NCBI GenBank assembly: GCA_002633025.1
Contig: NMRB01000004.1
Location: 329,351-393,350 of the forward strand
DNA: 64,000 bases
Reading direction: 5' to 3'
Origin: Notospermus geniculatus
Taxonomy: Eukaryota; Nemertea; Pilidiophora; Heteronemertea; Lineidae
Part shown: one piece after another, positions 9,454 to 21,537 of the stretch
How positions within the stretch are numbered: position 1 is the first letter of the stretch
How the letters are laid out: each line of letters opens with the position of its first letter
Made by a program: the position numbers and the translations under genes
The notes under the pieces: generated by a model
What the model was told of the DNA's origin: nothing
The model's database searches: none
What the model saw: the letters and a program-made list of their open reading frames with translations, nothing else

Positions 9454-12400
9454 ATGGCTGAGACTGGCTGCCCAGATTGTATTAGCTGGGAAAAGAAGTA
9501 CAGAGATGTTGATAAAGAGCTCAAATACGTGAAAAATCTCGCAAATAAAGGTATGACGTGATTTAAATGTGCCGCCTCGGTCGTACTTGGCCAATCTGAG
9601 TAGGCCCTACATGGTATAGGCTAGGCTATGCATATACATTGTTACATTGTATTTGTGTAGGCCAAAACGTATTTCAAATGCAGTGACTGACTCACTGTCA
9701 TCATGAAGGCTTGCCCTGTGTAGGCCTACGTACGTAGGCCTATAGTTAAGATGACTGTACTGGACTAGGCAGTCACTATACTAGTAGTAGTAGTAGGCCT
9801 AAGTATGGTAGGCTATAGCAGTACACTATACTGCGGCAGGTGTGACAGGAATCAACGTCCTAGGAATGCAAGTCCGCCAAACAATAGCCTGCTATTGTAA
9901 GGTTATATTCGAATGATCATGGTCTCCATAGCCATATAGCCTATTCTAATCCCTTATTAAGAATAAGACCGGACTTTGATTTCAGGGGGACTTTGATCTG
10001 CCTGTCACACCGGTACTAGCAGGCCTACCTACAAAATGTACAATGTAACCCTTGGCTTTACCTGTTTACCAGTAATTACTAGTATCAGTTTGTCTTGGGT
10101 GGAGGGGAGCTAGGCATAAAACGTGCAAACACGGGGCCTGTTATGTCACTACAGAAGGCTGGCAGGAAATCCTAAATGAGCTACCGGTATTTTATTTAGT
10201 CTGGAACAATAAATTGCATTGACTTAACTTTGATGATGTATTTTCTCTGTTAGTTTAATACTAGTAATTCATTACTTTTTCAGCTGTTGTAGAGCATGAA
10301 GACTTATTCTTCAAGTATAAAGAGAATAAAAAACAGGTTAGAATGATCCTCTTCTCTTAACATGGTTTAATGACTCTGACTGATCACACAATGAGAACGA
10401 AAAAAGAAAAGGAAAAAAGCAATAGAATGCACATATATCTTTTCTGTTTGATTTTCGTCTCAGTAGCTCCCAGGATCCTGATTTGTAGGGTTTATTCAAC
10501 TGCTTTTTCATGTTTCTTCTCCCAGTATGAAGAACTGTGTGACACACTTCTCAGGAAAGACAAAGATATCGAGAAGCTCAGAAACAGTGAGTGCTTATGA
10601 CTTCAGCAACTGTTATTGTGTGAAAAACCCCTGTATTTAAAATTCATGCTGTGGTCAATCAATTCCTAAAATATTGTTGGCAACATCTGTCCCCAAACTA
10701 TGCAAGTACGATTAATTTGCAATGAATCTTAATTTCTTGGGTGTTAGGCCCTAGAGTATACCACGTACTATGCTCTCTTCTTTCTCTCTGGAATCTGAAT
10801 TATGAACATGTCCTGTTTCTCCATTTCAGTCATTGAACCATTCATGGCAGATTTTCGGGAGTTAGAAATTCAAGCAGAGGTTCAGGCAGCGTTGAAGCAA
10901 GATGCAGAAAATTTTGCTCGTAAGGTAGGGTGATAATCGAAGTGGGGCACAGCAAAAAATTCTCTGGGACATCTGCCCCGGCCAGTTGCCCCCAATTTGT
11001 CCAAGTTTGAGTTACCTTTTAACTCACAATTAGCCTTTCCTTTCTCTTTTGCCCCCCAGTTTGTCCAAGTTTGAGTTACCTTTTAACTCACAACTGGTCT
11101 TTCCATCCTCTTTTACAGGCTTACAAACAATGTGTGAACATCAAACGCCAGAGTTTGAGCATGCTCCAGAAGTATAATGTTCCACTAACAGCCATAGATA
11201 TTGATATTGATGCTGATCCTGATGATGATGGTGGTGAAGATTCTGCCACAAAGGATGATGTGTCTGGATTACAGGAGCGAATTAATGGTATTGTCTTACC
11301 AATGGGAGACTTTACTGCCGTTTGAGTTTGTGGTCCGAGAACGTCACAGAATTTGACCAACAAACGGAAAATGTCTGCACAGATTAAGCGGCATGTAATA
11401 AGGAGATGTGTAATTTCTCAAAGTTTTGACCACTGTTCGACTATCTACTTGTGTCTTGTCCCCCAGAAAACATTTCATAAGTATTTTGTACCCGATTCTG
11501 TATTACAGAACTTGAGAAGACTGTTCAAGATCTGGCAACCGAACTGGACAGGACCAAGGAAGAGAGGGATGATGCCATATGCAGTTCAAAGACTTTTGAG
11601 GATGAGGTCAGTTGCCATTGTGTCGTCGTGTGGTACAGTGGAACCTGTCTATTAAGGACACCTTTGGGCTGGTAGTTGCTGTACTTAATTGAGAAGTGTC
11701 CTTATTACAGAGGTCAAAATGGATAGAAATGACCAGTTTTGGACTGACCTTTAGTGTCCTTAATAGAGAGGTGTCCTCCTGGTGGAGGTGTCTGCAAAGA
11801 GAGGTTCCACTGTAAATGGGAAGTCAGCTGATCACTGCTAATTGCCGATGATCAACCTGAACCTTCACTTTTTGCCTTTGATTCAGAACAGCCTTATCAG
11901 TTCTCATCTTCTGTCAAAAGGTTGTGTAGGTGTGCACAACATTTTGTCTTTTCATTAATGCAATTTTTACTTCAGTGCAAATCTTTAGCGAAGCAGAAGG
12001 AGGAAGCGACGGAGAGGCTGACAGCTTTCGAGCAAATGACAGATAGCTTCAGGAGAGGTACGCAGTCTTCATGTAGTTGTTCACAACTGTGCTGTCATCC
12101 CACTGCAGGGCTTTGGTCTCATGCCTCTGTGCTCCCATGGAGCAAGACCATAACCCTGCAGTGGGATGCAGGGTAACAATCCACTACTTCTGATGAAAAA
12201 ATGACCTTTCACTGTAAATTTGCATCATGCAAGTCCTACTTCTTATGTCCAAGTGTCTTCACCAACTTGCCCCTCCAGAACTTCTCATCTTACGCCTTGC
12301 TTTCCATAGCCTGAATTCTTCATCGGTAAAACTGTCTGTCCTTAGATTTCTGTCAAAATCTCTCAGCGGTAGGGCCTCTATTGGTGTATCGCAAATCTGG

Positions 12401-15400
12401 AACAAGCTGCCGGCCTTTGTCGGGAACTGTGAAACACGTACTGAACACTTTCAAATGTCAATTGAAGCCCCTTCATTTTGTGAGGTCAATATTTGAACTG
12501 TGAAGACCTTTTGAGCAGCCCTAACAGCTGGAAACACACTTTATACATCTCATAAAATACGGTACATATATAAATGTATTGTTGGTGTTTCAGTATCATT
12601 CCTTGCACTGGAGGAAATTGCAGAACTGTCTGACAAATATGATACCGAGAAGAAATTAAGGGAGGAAGCATTGAATATAGCACATCAGGTGAGAGTTGAT
12701 GTTTATTTCAGAAAAATTTCAGTTGAAGAACAGAGCAGCGAACATGGCATTAGCCAACATTGGGCGAATGAGGAACCCGCGTGCCGGAAATCCCGACAGG
12801 TCGGCGCTGCGAGCAGTGCGACCAAAACGACGTCATTGACGTCGTTTTATGTGTTGACGCTACGTCATGAAAAAATCAGCTGTACATTTTCTACAGGAAA
12901 ATTGAGATAAAGACGTTGCCGAAATCGTCATCTATGTCTTCATTTTAAGAAAAAAAAGCACCGCAAAATGTAGACATTTTCATCTGCTACAAGATGGTGT
13001 AAATTTCAATGCCAGGCGACCGAAACAAACAGGTGCTTTTCACACCAGAAATAAATGGAAATAACGTTAGAAAAAAGAAACTTCGGTCGCACTGCTCACA
13101 GCGCCACGTCGTGACGTTAGTTCCTCCGGTTCCCCATTAAATGTGAAACAGAGTGGGATGAGGGTCATCTGAAATAATAACTGTGTCCTGTACTACCCAG
13201 TGCACTGTAATGTAGCATACAGCTGTCACTTAAATCTTCCATCACCCCACTGATCACAAACAGTGAAACTGCCTTTTACAATGGAGGGACAGCTTATGCT
13301 GTCTTTTACAATGGAGGGACAGCTTATGCTAGAGTATTGGTCGTCTGATATTCTGTTGAATCTGAATGGTCCTAGAGTGTGCCATGAACTTGGAAACAGA
13401 GCTCTGAATTTGTTGACAGTGCCGGTACTACATGATGCAGAAAGTAGTCACTGAAATTACCGGTATCCTCTGTTGATATCAAATTATTTTCAGTTTCAAA
13501 GAGACAAGAAAATCATTCAGCACCAGAGTCAAGCGGTGATTGCCTCGGCATTTTCTGACCAGAAACTCCGCAACGCCTTATTGCTGGTGGAAGACAAAAC
13601 ACGGGAGAATGAGATGATGAAACATGATTATGAACGAAGGGTAATTATCTATGGTAGGCTACCCTCCCCTCGCATGAAATAAATGTTCAGAACTGTACCA
13701 CATGTACTGGTAGATCAAATCTCAAAATTGAGTAACAATCATTGTATAAATTTTATTTTTGCAGTTTTATTCAGCAATAGGATAAATTTCAAAACAATTC
13801 TCACTCAACTGGTTAAGGATGAAGATCATACCCTGTAATCTTGAACTACACCAGGGGTAGTTGGTTTGTCGACAGCTGGTCACATCTGATGCTGTTCAAA
13901 ATATTACAGGTACCAAAATCTTTTGTGGGCCTATATGTGTGCCTTTTGATCTTGACTCTAGATAGAGGAACTTGAATCCAGTTATTCACAGTCCAATACT
14001 CTAGAGAAGATAGCTCACCTGGAGAGATGCATTGAAGTGAAGGAAATAGAAATCGACGGCCTAAAGAAGGATATTGAAGAGCAGAATAAGAGGATCGAAG
14101 GCCTGGACTTTGACAGTGAGTTGATTAAATCTTATCTGCCCCAATGTTTGAGTAGCCAAGAAGTACCTTCATTAATCAGACATGTCAGATGGATGCCCAC
14201 GCGTCCTTCTTCATTCACTTTCACACCGACATCTCCTGAAATCTGTGATTGTGTAGTTATCGGAGATCTCAACTGATTCTTCCTCATTCTTCGTTTCCAT
14301 TAGAACGCTGCCTACAGGAAAAAGTTGACATGGCATTGAAGCAAAGTATGGCTCCACCTCCTCCACCACCGCCTCCCCCGCCACCCATCAAGGCACCAAT
14401 GTAAGGACCTCCTGGATTTGAAAATAGCTAGCTTTGTTTAGTCATTGCTCTGAAAAAAAATGCAAGCACAAAGTCTTAATGTCCATGTTTTGGAGACTCG
14501 GGATTCAAGAGTTTCCTACCAAGACCTCCTGGGCTGTCAGACTGGTGCGATGGAAACATCGTAGCCTGTCACCTCTGTGGTTGCGGGTTCAATCCTTGCT
14601 TAGACCTGCAGCTTTATGTGATGTAGACAGGGCAACTGTCCTACACGGCACGTTACCCCCTGGCAGCCTGGTTTCCTCCTATTGAACATTCTACATGTGT
14701 AGTGTTTACAGTGCATTAAACGTATTTGTCAATCAGCTCTCAGGTCATTAAATGAAAAGTTATATCTTCTTCAGGCCTTTTTCAATCTTCCACCGAAAGA
14801 AGAAGTCTCAACCAGGTGCTGCCGCTGGTGGTCAAAAAAGTAAGTGAGACAGTGTCTTTATTTAAGGTCTGTTTTTTTCATTTCTGACGACATTGACCTC
14901 GGCAATGAAAGGCTATTACCGGTATTGTGTTATTTCTGTTTTAAGAGGCTGCCGTTAAGGGAAATGAGAACTATGACAAAGCTCTGGAGGAACTGATGAA
15001 GAGAATCAAGGAAAGAGGCCGGAAACAGGAACAATCTGCTAGTCTGGTAGGCTGTAGTGATTTGCTCTGCCATGTGAGAATTTTCTCAGTTGGCTCTCAA
15101 TGGAAAATTCGCCATTGGTTTCCTTGTGACTTTACCATGTCGAATATTGCAATATTGTTTTGGGCTACCGGGTACTTATGCTATGATCCTTTCACAGTTA
15201 AATGTGAAAGGATCACACTGTAGCACAAGTAGTCAAAAACAAACTTGCAATTTGGTGACATCAACTTTTGATGATGGATCATATGAGTAAAAGACTAGTA
15301 AATGCTTTTACTTGGATTTTGCAACACAAATGCACTAGACAATACTGTACAAATCGGAAGTAAAAGCATTTCCTAGCTTTTATTCATATTACCCAATATC

Positions 15401-16157
15401 CTACATGTACAATTCTGAGTTCATTTTTTCAGGCGGCTCTAATGAATGAGGACAAGAAACGCAATTCACGGGTGGACGAAATGAAAAATGTCCTGGTAAG
15501 TGAAGTTTTGTAGAAAAAAACTAACATTCTCTGCAGAATGTTGCTGATAATGCCCCTCAAGCATAAATCTTGCCTTCCTCCTTGTGTTACTGCACACAGG
15601 ATGGCCTTCCCCTATATTTCTTAAGAGTTTCTGTTCAATATGAAATAACTTCACTATTAGGACCCTCGAAAAAGCATCAGTTATTGATTGCACTGTAGAA
15701 AAAATTAAAGGCCAGCAATAGGAGCTGTCAGTGAGTTGACCATTTAGCGGACTCATTCATTCTTGACCGAGCACCGATCACATGGATTTTCTTGTGTATT
15801 GGTCCACTAGAACTTTGCTGCCATCTTTTGGTAATACGTGCGGCTGACTGCCATTGATGGTGCATCCTTGAACCCCACATGTATTGGCTACAGTATATCA
15901 TAATACTACACCGATATCACAACCCTTGGTGGTCAAAATTGATGGAGAAGCTGTGTTCGTTGCAGAATTCATTGACTTCATCTTCGAAATTACGTCCAGT
16001 ACCAAAACAAAGAGAACCAGAATCTGAAAGTCCAGAGGTGTTGGAGTTCAACCGGATTATGAACCTGAGGAGGAAAAAGAGTGGTGCTGGTGTCGCGGAG
16101 GGTGGAGAGAAGAAGGAACCGGGTACTGACACAACAACAGAAGCCACTAAGATTTGA
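9454..16157 (+). CDS. SHTN1: Shootin-1-like coiled-coil protein (15 exons, 522 aa)
   Basis: Shootin-1 is a cytosolic clutch protein that couples actin flow to adhesion in growing axons. Exons: 9454-9550, 10284-10336, 10526-10586, 10830-10924, 11119-11287, 11509-11606, 11976-12057, 12594-12688, 13494-13640, 13962-14115, 14304-14400, 14775-14839, 14946-15046, 15433-15495, 15966-16157; every junction is GT-AG and in frame. Residues 1-350 are mostly charged coiled coil, broken by an acidic patch near 128-143 (IDIDIDADPDDD) preceded by KRQSLSMLQKY, as in vertebrate shootin. A run of 11 prolines follows near 368-378, then basic FHRKKK, a KALEELMKRIKERG helix and a C-terminal FNRIMNLRRKKSG. This order matches shootin-1. 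Start chosen as the first ATG of the first exon; no leader or membrane segment. It lies head-to-head with the nAChR-like gene. Confidence 0.85.
11634..11814. mobile_element. MITE with TACAGTGGAACCT ends
   Basis: TACAGTGGAACCTGTC at the left and AGAGGTTCCACTGTA at the right, TA-flanked, inside shootin intron 6. The end sequence resembles Tc1/mariner-type MITEs common in invertebrates. Confidence 0.65.
12096..12168. mobile_element. Short foldback repeat, family Q copy 1
   Basis: CATCCCACTGCAGGGCTTTG is mirrored by CCCTGCAGTGGGATG; related copy at 59413-59517. Located in shootin intron 7. Confidence 0.6.
12227..12496 (+). pseudogene. Remnant of a LINE reverse-transcriptase C-terminus
   Basis: An 89-codon open frame contains SQIWNKLPAFVGNCETRTEHF followed by a basic/hydrophobic end. 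This resembles the LWNxLP...F motif that closes many non-LTR retrotransposon reverse transcriptases. No catalytic YADD region is nearby, so this is at most a dead fragment in shootin intron 7. Confidence 0.4.
12770..13133. mobile_element. MITE in shootin intron 8
   Basis: Left arm includes GGAACCCGC and GCGCTGCGAGCAGTGCGACC; right arm includes GGTCGCACTGCTCACAGCGC and AGTTCCTCC. About 364 bp with an AT-rich middle. Confidence 0.6.
13272..13333. repeat. 30-bp tandem duplication
   Basis: CTTTTACAATGGAGGGACAG plus ten further bases occurs twice in a row, in shootin intron 8. Confidence 0.75.
14531..14752 (+). mobile_element. tRNA-derived SINE, family 2 copy 1
   Basis: tRNA-like head with a pol III B box (GGTTCAATCC) after CCTGTCACCTCTG; the tail has CTGGTTTCCTCC and CAGCTCTCAGGTCATT. 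Other copies are inverted at 45111-45333, 44731-44842 and 31987-32045. It ends only about 22 bp before shootin exon 12. Confidence 0.6.
15281..15389. mobile_element. Palindromic MITE in shootin intron 13
   Basis: ATATGAGTAAAAGACTAGTA and AATGCTTTTACTT are mirrored by AAGTAAAAGCATTTCC and TTTTATTCATAT. Confidence 0.65.
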
Positions 16158-18080
16158 ATTTTGACTGCAACAACCGTGCTTACATTTAGCCAATCTGTCC
16201 GTTTAGTTGTAGGCCTACAGTAGATCAGAGGCGTGGATTGTTATTAGCTGTCCAGAATAAATTGGTTGGACAGATTACATGTAGATCGATAAAGATCGCA
16301 TTTAATGCGGTTATGTATTTTGCTTAAGTTTGCAAATTTTCTATTAGATTTGTAGATGATGAATTAGAATAAATTATTCGTATCCAAGGTGCAGCTAATT
16401 AATATTCAAGAGGTCTTACAAATGATCCTCAGAAATTTTCAAACAAAAAGAGATTTGATTTAAAAATCAGAATTAGAGACATTAGAATTATATACCGGTC
16501 TACAAATGATTCTGAAAGAATAGTGGAAGTAACATGTTCACAGCGGTTTAGTTAACATTTTTGGATGGGAATTCATGACTTCCCTAACTGAAAAACCAGG
16601 AAGTATTGGGGCTTTTCTTGGAAGTCTAAATGTACATTGTACTTCATAAGCTTAAATACATTAGAAGTTTAAAATTGTTTGGAAGTACTTGACTTTCCGG
16701 AGCCTAAAATGCCAAAGTATTTTGACTTCCATGACTTCCAAACTCCCTCTAACTAAACCCTTGATGTTCAAAATAGTTGTTCACTAGTTCATTGTTTTCT
16801 AGTTAGTTACACTTTCTCAACAATAGGCCGACTTTAATGTACCTTATACCCTGGGTGTAGGTCTTGGGGCATAGTGCGAAGTTAAAATATGAGGAAGGTC
16901 TTCCACCTTGATCCTTGTAAAGAATCTTCATGAAGTATTTTATTGTTCCATTCCAAATGGTTTATAACTTATCTGATCATGACTCTGACAAGAATCTACA
17001 AGTATGAATTTTTTATACCTCTATGTTTGGCAACTTTAGGCCGTTTAACGTAACCCTCTCAGGAATCTCAGTGTCATGAATGTTACCAGGAGATCTGATT
17101 AGATTGGACTTACAAAAATGATCATAAAAAGGACGGAGCAGAGTATAATTCATATCATTTACCGGTATCATGTTTACTAGGTGACAATCAAATGACCATT
17201 CTCATATTGTAAGATGATGGATTGGGAGGAGAGAGAAATTTGCTCAACAAAAGTAGTTTTTGAGACATTTTGCTCAGAGTTTTTCTCAGTGTGTGCCAAA
17301 TTTTTCATAAAATTCTAGGGCTTTTGGACGGAAATGCATACCGGTAACTCCATCGTGTTTCATATGGTAATGATTTGTGATGTCCCATGCATGTGCTGCA
17401 GTTAGGTACATGTCATGCTGAGCAAAATGCATGCCCCTCATCTAGTGCCTATGAGAGGAAAATTGCACAAGCACCATTTATCACCTCAATTGATATTTGC
17501 TTTTTGGTTTTAAAAAATCCTAAAATCGTGTGCTAAATTTAGTGCACACATGAGAAAACTGCTCAGCAAAATATCACAATGAACTTTTGCTGCTGAGCAA
17601 ATTTCTTTTTGATCTGTGGATCAGATATCACAGTACCGTAGCAAATTTCCTGTGAATGCCCATGGTCATCCTGAGAATCTCAGGTCACTTATGGTCATAC
17701 CCTCCTTCATTAAACCAGCGCGAGAAGGGGAGCCGGTTGTGAAGACCCTCGGTGCGAGGATGGCCCATCATGGTGGGATTCATAGAATTTTTGAAAGCAT
17801 ATATTAACGCAATGTGACACATATTTTGTACCGGTATTTTTACTTTTTGACTGAATTTGTACATGTATTTAGCTCAACCCAACAGTGATATATTTGTTGA
17901 TATACTTCTATATAAATATATATATATTGCTTCTGATTGTATATATACATGTGTATTAGTATATATTTTCATTTCATTATTGAACAAAAGGCTTTGAAAA
18001 ACATGACCGTTACAGTTTGTAATACTCTGTATGAAGAATACTATCCGTATTCTAATATCAAAATTTAGATAAAGATTTTG
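16158..18080. other. Shootin 3' UTR and AT-rich intergenic sequence
   Basis: No ORF with family features, splice structure or clear repeat. An AT microsatellite lies near 17905-17960. Confidence 0.5.
16256..16261 (+). promoter_or_regulatory. Candidate poly(A) signal of the shootin gene
   Basis: AATAAA about 100 nt after the stop codon; a second AATAAA occurs at 16368-16373. Confidence 0.5.
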
Positions 18081-18226
18081 ATAATCGAGAGGTTAAGAAA
18101 CCGCTCTGTTAACGATAACACTAACGCTAACACAATTTCTGACGTACATTTGCAATGTAAAAAATAACTTTAACGTTAGTGTTACCGTTACCGTTAATGG
18201 AGCGATTTCTTAACATCTCGAATATC
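18081..18226. mobile_element. Foldback MITE
   Basis: GATAATCGAGAGGTTAAGAA is mirrored by TTCTTAACATCTCGAATATC; inner arms AACACTAACG and CGTTAGTGTT. Confidence 0.7.
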
Positions 18227-18590
18227 CAACCCAACAAAGTAATCTCTGAAACACACTTTTTCGTTTTCTTGTTGAGAAAAAAAGATCCCTAAATCATCAG
18301 AATCTGTATGTTTGTAACCAATGTGTATGAAATTGTGTAAATAAAAAAACAAAGTGTGATTCATCTCACTTGTTTTTCCATGCTTAGTTCTTTGAACTGC
18401 TGCTAGGTGGCAATGCATACAAGAAAAATGATATTCAGCTTGATATTTTGGAACGTTTCGAGGCGAGATGGCGACTAGTCCTCTGTACATGATTGAGCTG
18501 TATGCTCAGCTGATCTGTCAAGAATCCACAGTGAACAGAAAATAATTCGCCTCCACCATGCCCATCCACTGTCCATTTTCTCGTTGTTTT

Positions 18591-19570
18591 AAGATCGTCG
18601 TCGTCGTTTTACGATCGTCATTGTCGTCGTTTCAAGATCGTCGTCGTCGTTGTTTCAAGATCGTCGTCGTTTAAAGATCGTCGTTGTTGTTTTAAGATCG
18701 TCGTCATTTTCAGATCGTCGTCGTTTTAAGATCGTCGTTGTCGTTTTCAGATCGTCGTCGTCGTTTTAAGATCGTCGTCGTTCAAGATTGTCGTTGTCTG
18801 GTTGTCGTTTTAAGATCGTCGTCATTGTTTTAAGATCGTCGTCGTCGTTTGAAGATCGTCGTCGTCGTTGTTTGAAGATCGACGTCGTTTTAAGATCGTC
18901 GTCGTCGTTTTAAGATCGAAAATAAGCCTGGCGAATAGGAAAAAACACCTTAATTTTCTGGCGGACGCTATTTTCGGTCCCTCCAAAAAATGTCCTGGGT
19001 CCATCCAATAAATCGAAAATAAGCCTGGCGAATAGGAAAAAACACCTTAATTTTCTGGCGGACGCTATTTTCGGTCCCTCCAAAAAATGTCCTGGGTCCA
19101 TCCAATAAATCGAAAATAAGCCTGGCGAATAGGAAAAAACACCTTAATTTTCTGGCGGACGCTATTTTCGGTCCCTCCAAAAAATGTCCTGGGTCCATCC
19201 AATAAATCGAAAATAAGCCTGGCGAATAGGAAAAAACACCTTAATTTTCTGGCGGACGCTATTTTCGGTCCCTCCAAAAAATGTCCTGGGTCCATCCAAT
19301 AAATCGAAAATAAGCCTGGCGAATAGGAAAAAACACCTTAATTTTCTGGCGGACGCTATTTTCGGTCCCTCCAAAAAATGTCCTGGGTCGTCGTTGTCGC
19401 TTCAAGATCATCGTCTCGTCGTTTTAAGCTCGTCGTCGTTTTAAGATTGTCATCGTTTAAAGATCGTCGTTGTCGTTTTAAGATCGTCGTCGTTTTAAGA
19501 TCGTCGTCATCGTTGTTTTTAAGATCGTCGTCCTCGTTGTTTTAAGATCGTCGTCGTTTTCAGATCGTGT
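18591..19570. repeat. CGT-rich minisatellite interrupted by a 97-bp array
   Basis: Variable units of about 15-25 bp built on AGATCGTCGTCGTTTTA fill 18591-18916 and 19389-19570. Units vary in the number of CGT triplets and in T-to-A or C changes. The middle is the 97-bp array. Confidence 0.85.
18917..19388. repeat. 97-bp tandem array, five copies
   Basis: CGAAAATAAGCCTGGCGAAT begins units at 18917, 19014, 19111, 19208 and 19305. The last copy is cut short at CCTGGGT. The copies appear identical by eye. Each unit has an inverted pair (CGAAAATAAGC and GCTATTTTCG, about 60 bp across). Open minus-strand frames through the array are a by-product of its composition, not evidence of a gene. Confidence 0.92.
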
Positions 19571-19908
19571 GTTGGTCCTCGTCCCCACCACCACCCCACT
19601 TAGGTTTTACTTATACTTTTGAAACTTGAGCATTTTCATAGTGTTACGAATGCCATTTGACCTAGCAGCAATTCTAAGAACTACGAACTGCCACCTAGCG
19701 GAAGTTCCAACAACTAAGCTCATTTACACAATTTATGGTTTTTATGGACACTTGTGGACTGGGTGTGTGAAGGTAGACACAGCAGGATTTGGCTGCATTG
19801 TGGCAGCAAAAACAGACGAAATTAAGAACAAAATATTCTTTTTATCTCAGATTCTTTATTAGCACCCTCATTCCAAGCAAGAAAGATATAAAGTGTATAA
19901 TGAAAAGT

Positions 19909-20170
19909 TAAAGATAATGTATCATACTACTTCATTGTTTACATCCAAACTTTGTACCGTACATGAATGTCACAAGTCATGTCATTTTGGACTTCTGGGA
20001 CGTGCCAACCCACCAAATTTATTACTTTCGGTATCAAAAGAATTTCTGGAGGAGCATGCCACCAATAAATTATTCAAAAGACAAAGAGAGACTGGACACA
20101 AACAAACAAAATGTAAATAAACAATGACTTTCGTGGCCCCACAAAAATACAGGTGATACATTATCTTTAG
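19909..20170 (-). mobile_element. Dispersed terminal-inverted repeat, family E copy 3
   Basis: Inverted relative to the two earlier copies; begins TAAAGATAATGTATCA and ends with its exact complement TGATACATTATCTTTA. Best-preserved ends of the family. Confidence 0.75.
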
Positions 20171-20189
20171 GTAACAGCAGATATGGAGA

Positions 20190-20395
20190 GACAAAGTTGT
20201 GCAGCATCATGACGTCCCAGACGTCACTTCTGAACTCCATGACGTGACTCGAAAAAAAATCCAGTTGCTTTAGCCATCACGACATCTGGAAACAATTTTA
20301 CTTTTTTTCGTCCCACGTCAAGACATCACTAATGACGTGCAGGACATCATGACGCTAAGACCGTCATGTGCTGCATTCTTTTGGAGTGATATCGT
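20190..20395. mobile_element. MITE, family F copy 2 (diverged)
   Basis: GTGCAGCATCATGACGTCCC at the left and GACGCTAAGACCGTCATGTG at the right, with central CGAAAAAAAATCCAGTTG. Matches 28969-29180 in layout. Confidence 0.6.
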
Positions 20396-21350
20396 CTAAT
20401 AGACAGTGGTTGGGTCAATAACTTGTATTGGTACGAATGATGCCAACAAAAGACTTAATAACGGAATCTCAAAGATACATGCCTATACTATACATGCCTA
20501 TATTATTAACAGCAAATGAAACAAACATGTGAGAAAACAGCGCCGTACAATTGAAAGCAGATCATTTCAAAAACGTTTTTGAGAAAGAGAGGAAGGTTTT
20601 CTCTTGTAAACAATGAATGATGCGTCAAAAAATATATTCTATAGAATACGTTTGTACAGATCCTTGAACAAATTCATTCAGCTGTGGGATAAGGGAGCAA
20701 ACATGCAACAAACAAAACAACAACAAAACAGAATATGTACAGATTAAGGGCCTAATTCAGGAGGCTTTTCAGGTCCTCGCACATGCCCTAAACCATAACC
20801 TATATCTGGGCACGGCAATTGTTTCAGGCTGAACACATTTCAAGAATTTCATTCAGTAATATTTTTAGCCACACAGCTTTTTCCATTTGAGTGTTAAAGC
20901 CAAAGCTGCACTGTCGATTCTTTGAACAAGTTTTCTGAATATGCTGACTAGGTTTTTGTTTTGTTTTTGTACCGGTAGATTATTGCCTGAAAGGCTTAGG
21001 CCCTGTATTGGCTTATTCAGAAAATCAGTGCGAGTTGGGCTTCACATGAAAATGTGGGCCTACACACTGTGACCAGATGCCATGACCACAGTTCACACCA
21101 AAGATAACTACGGGTATACGTACTTCATAACAACCTTTCCACAACCACTAGACAACGAAAATGTACAGTGCGTAGAAGGTCCTTAAATACATTTCCCACG
21201 TGAGGGTTTCTGGCACAGATTGGCTCACCATGGGCAACTCAGACATTGAAAATTGTGGGCAGTTGTGCGTAACACATAAGGAAACTAATTACATGTATAG
21301 TAAACACACATTGACAGTCAATTTGTGTGGGTAAACTCATCTGGAGGAAC
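20396..21350. other. Intergenic sequence without gene
   Basis: No conserved coding segment seen. A weak, partial match to the 21351-21537 element lies near 21178-21240. Confidence 0.4.
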
Positions 21351-21537
21351 GCCCTAAAGGTGCCCATCCACAGGAGAGTTTTCTCGCAGAAGTTGGCTGA
21401 CAATGGGCAATTCACTATAGTTTGTGTCCTCTCAGCTTACGCTGAGACCAATGACACGAACAACGACTTGCAGTTGAGTTGCCCATTGAGAGCAAATTTG
21501 CGTGAGAAAAATCACCCGTGGATAGGCACCTTTAGGC
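21351..21537. mobile_element. MITE with CCTAAAGGTGCC ends
   Basis: GCCCTAAAGGTGCCCATCCAC is mirrored by GTGGATAGGCACCTTTAGGC; inner arms also pair (GAGAGTTTTCTCGC and GCGTGAGAAAAATC). Confidence 0.7.

Noticed and set aside
12770-13133. Possible extra exon of shootin (open frame at 12671-12910)
   Set aside because: Frame continues from exon 8 past a good GTGAGA donor into a MITE; the next real exon at 13494 joins in phase 0.
18822-19374. Several overlapping minus-strand frames as a coding gene
   Set aside because: They are frames of the 97-bp non-triplet tandem repeat, with no start context, splice sites or family match.
18591-19570. CRISPR-like array
   Set aside because: Units are tandem without unique spacers of constant length, and the context is an animal genome with introns.
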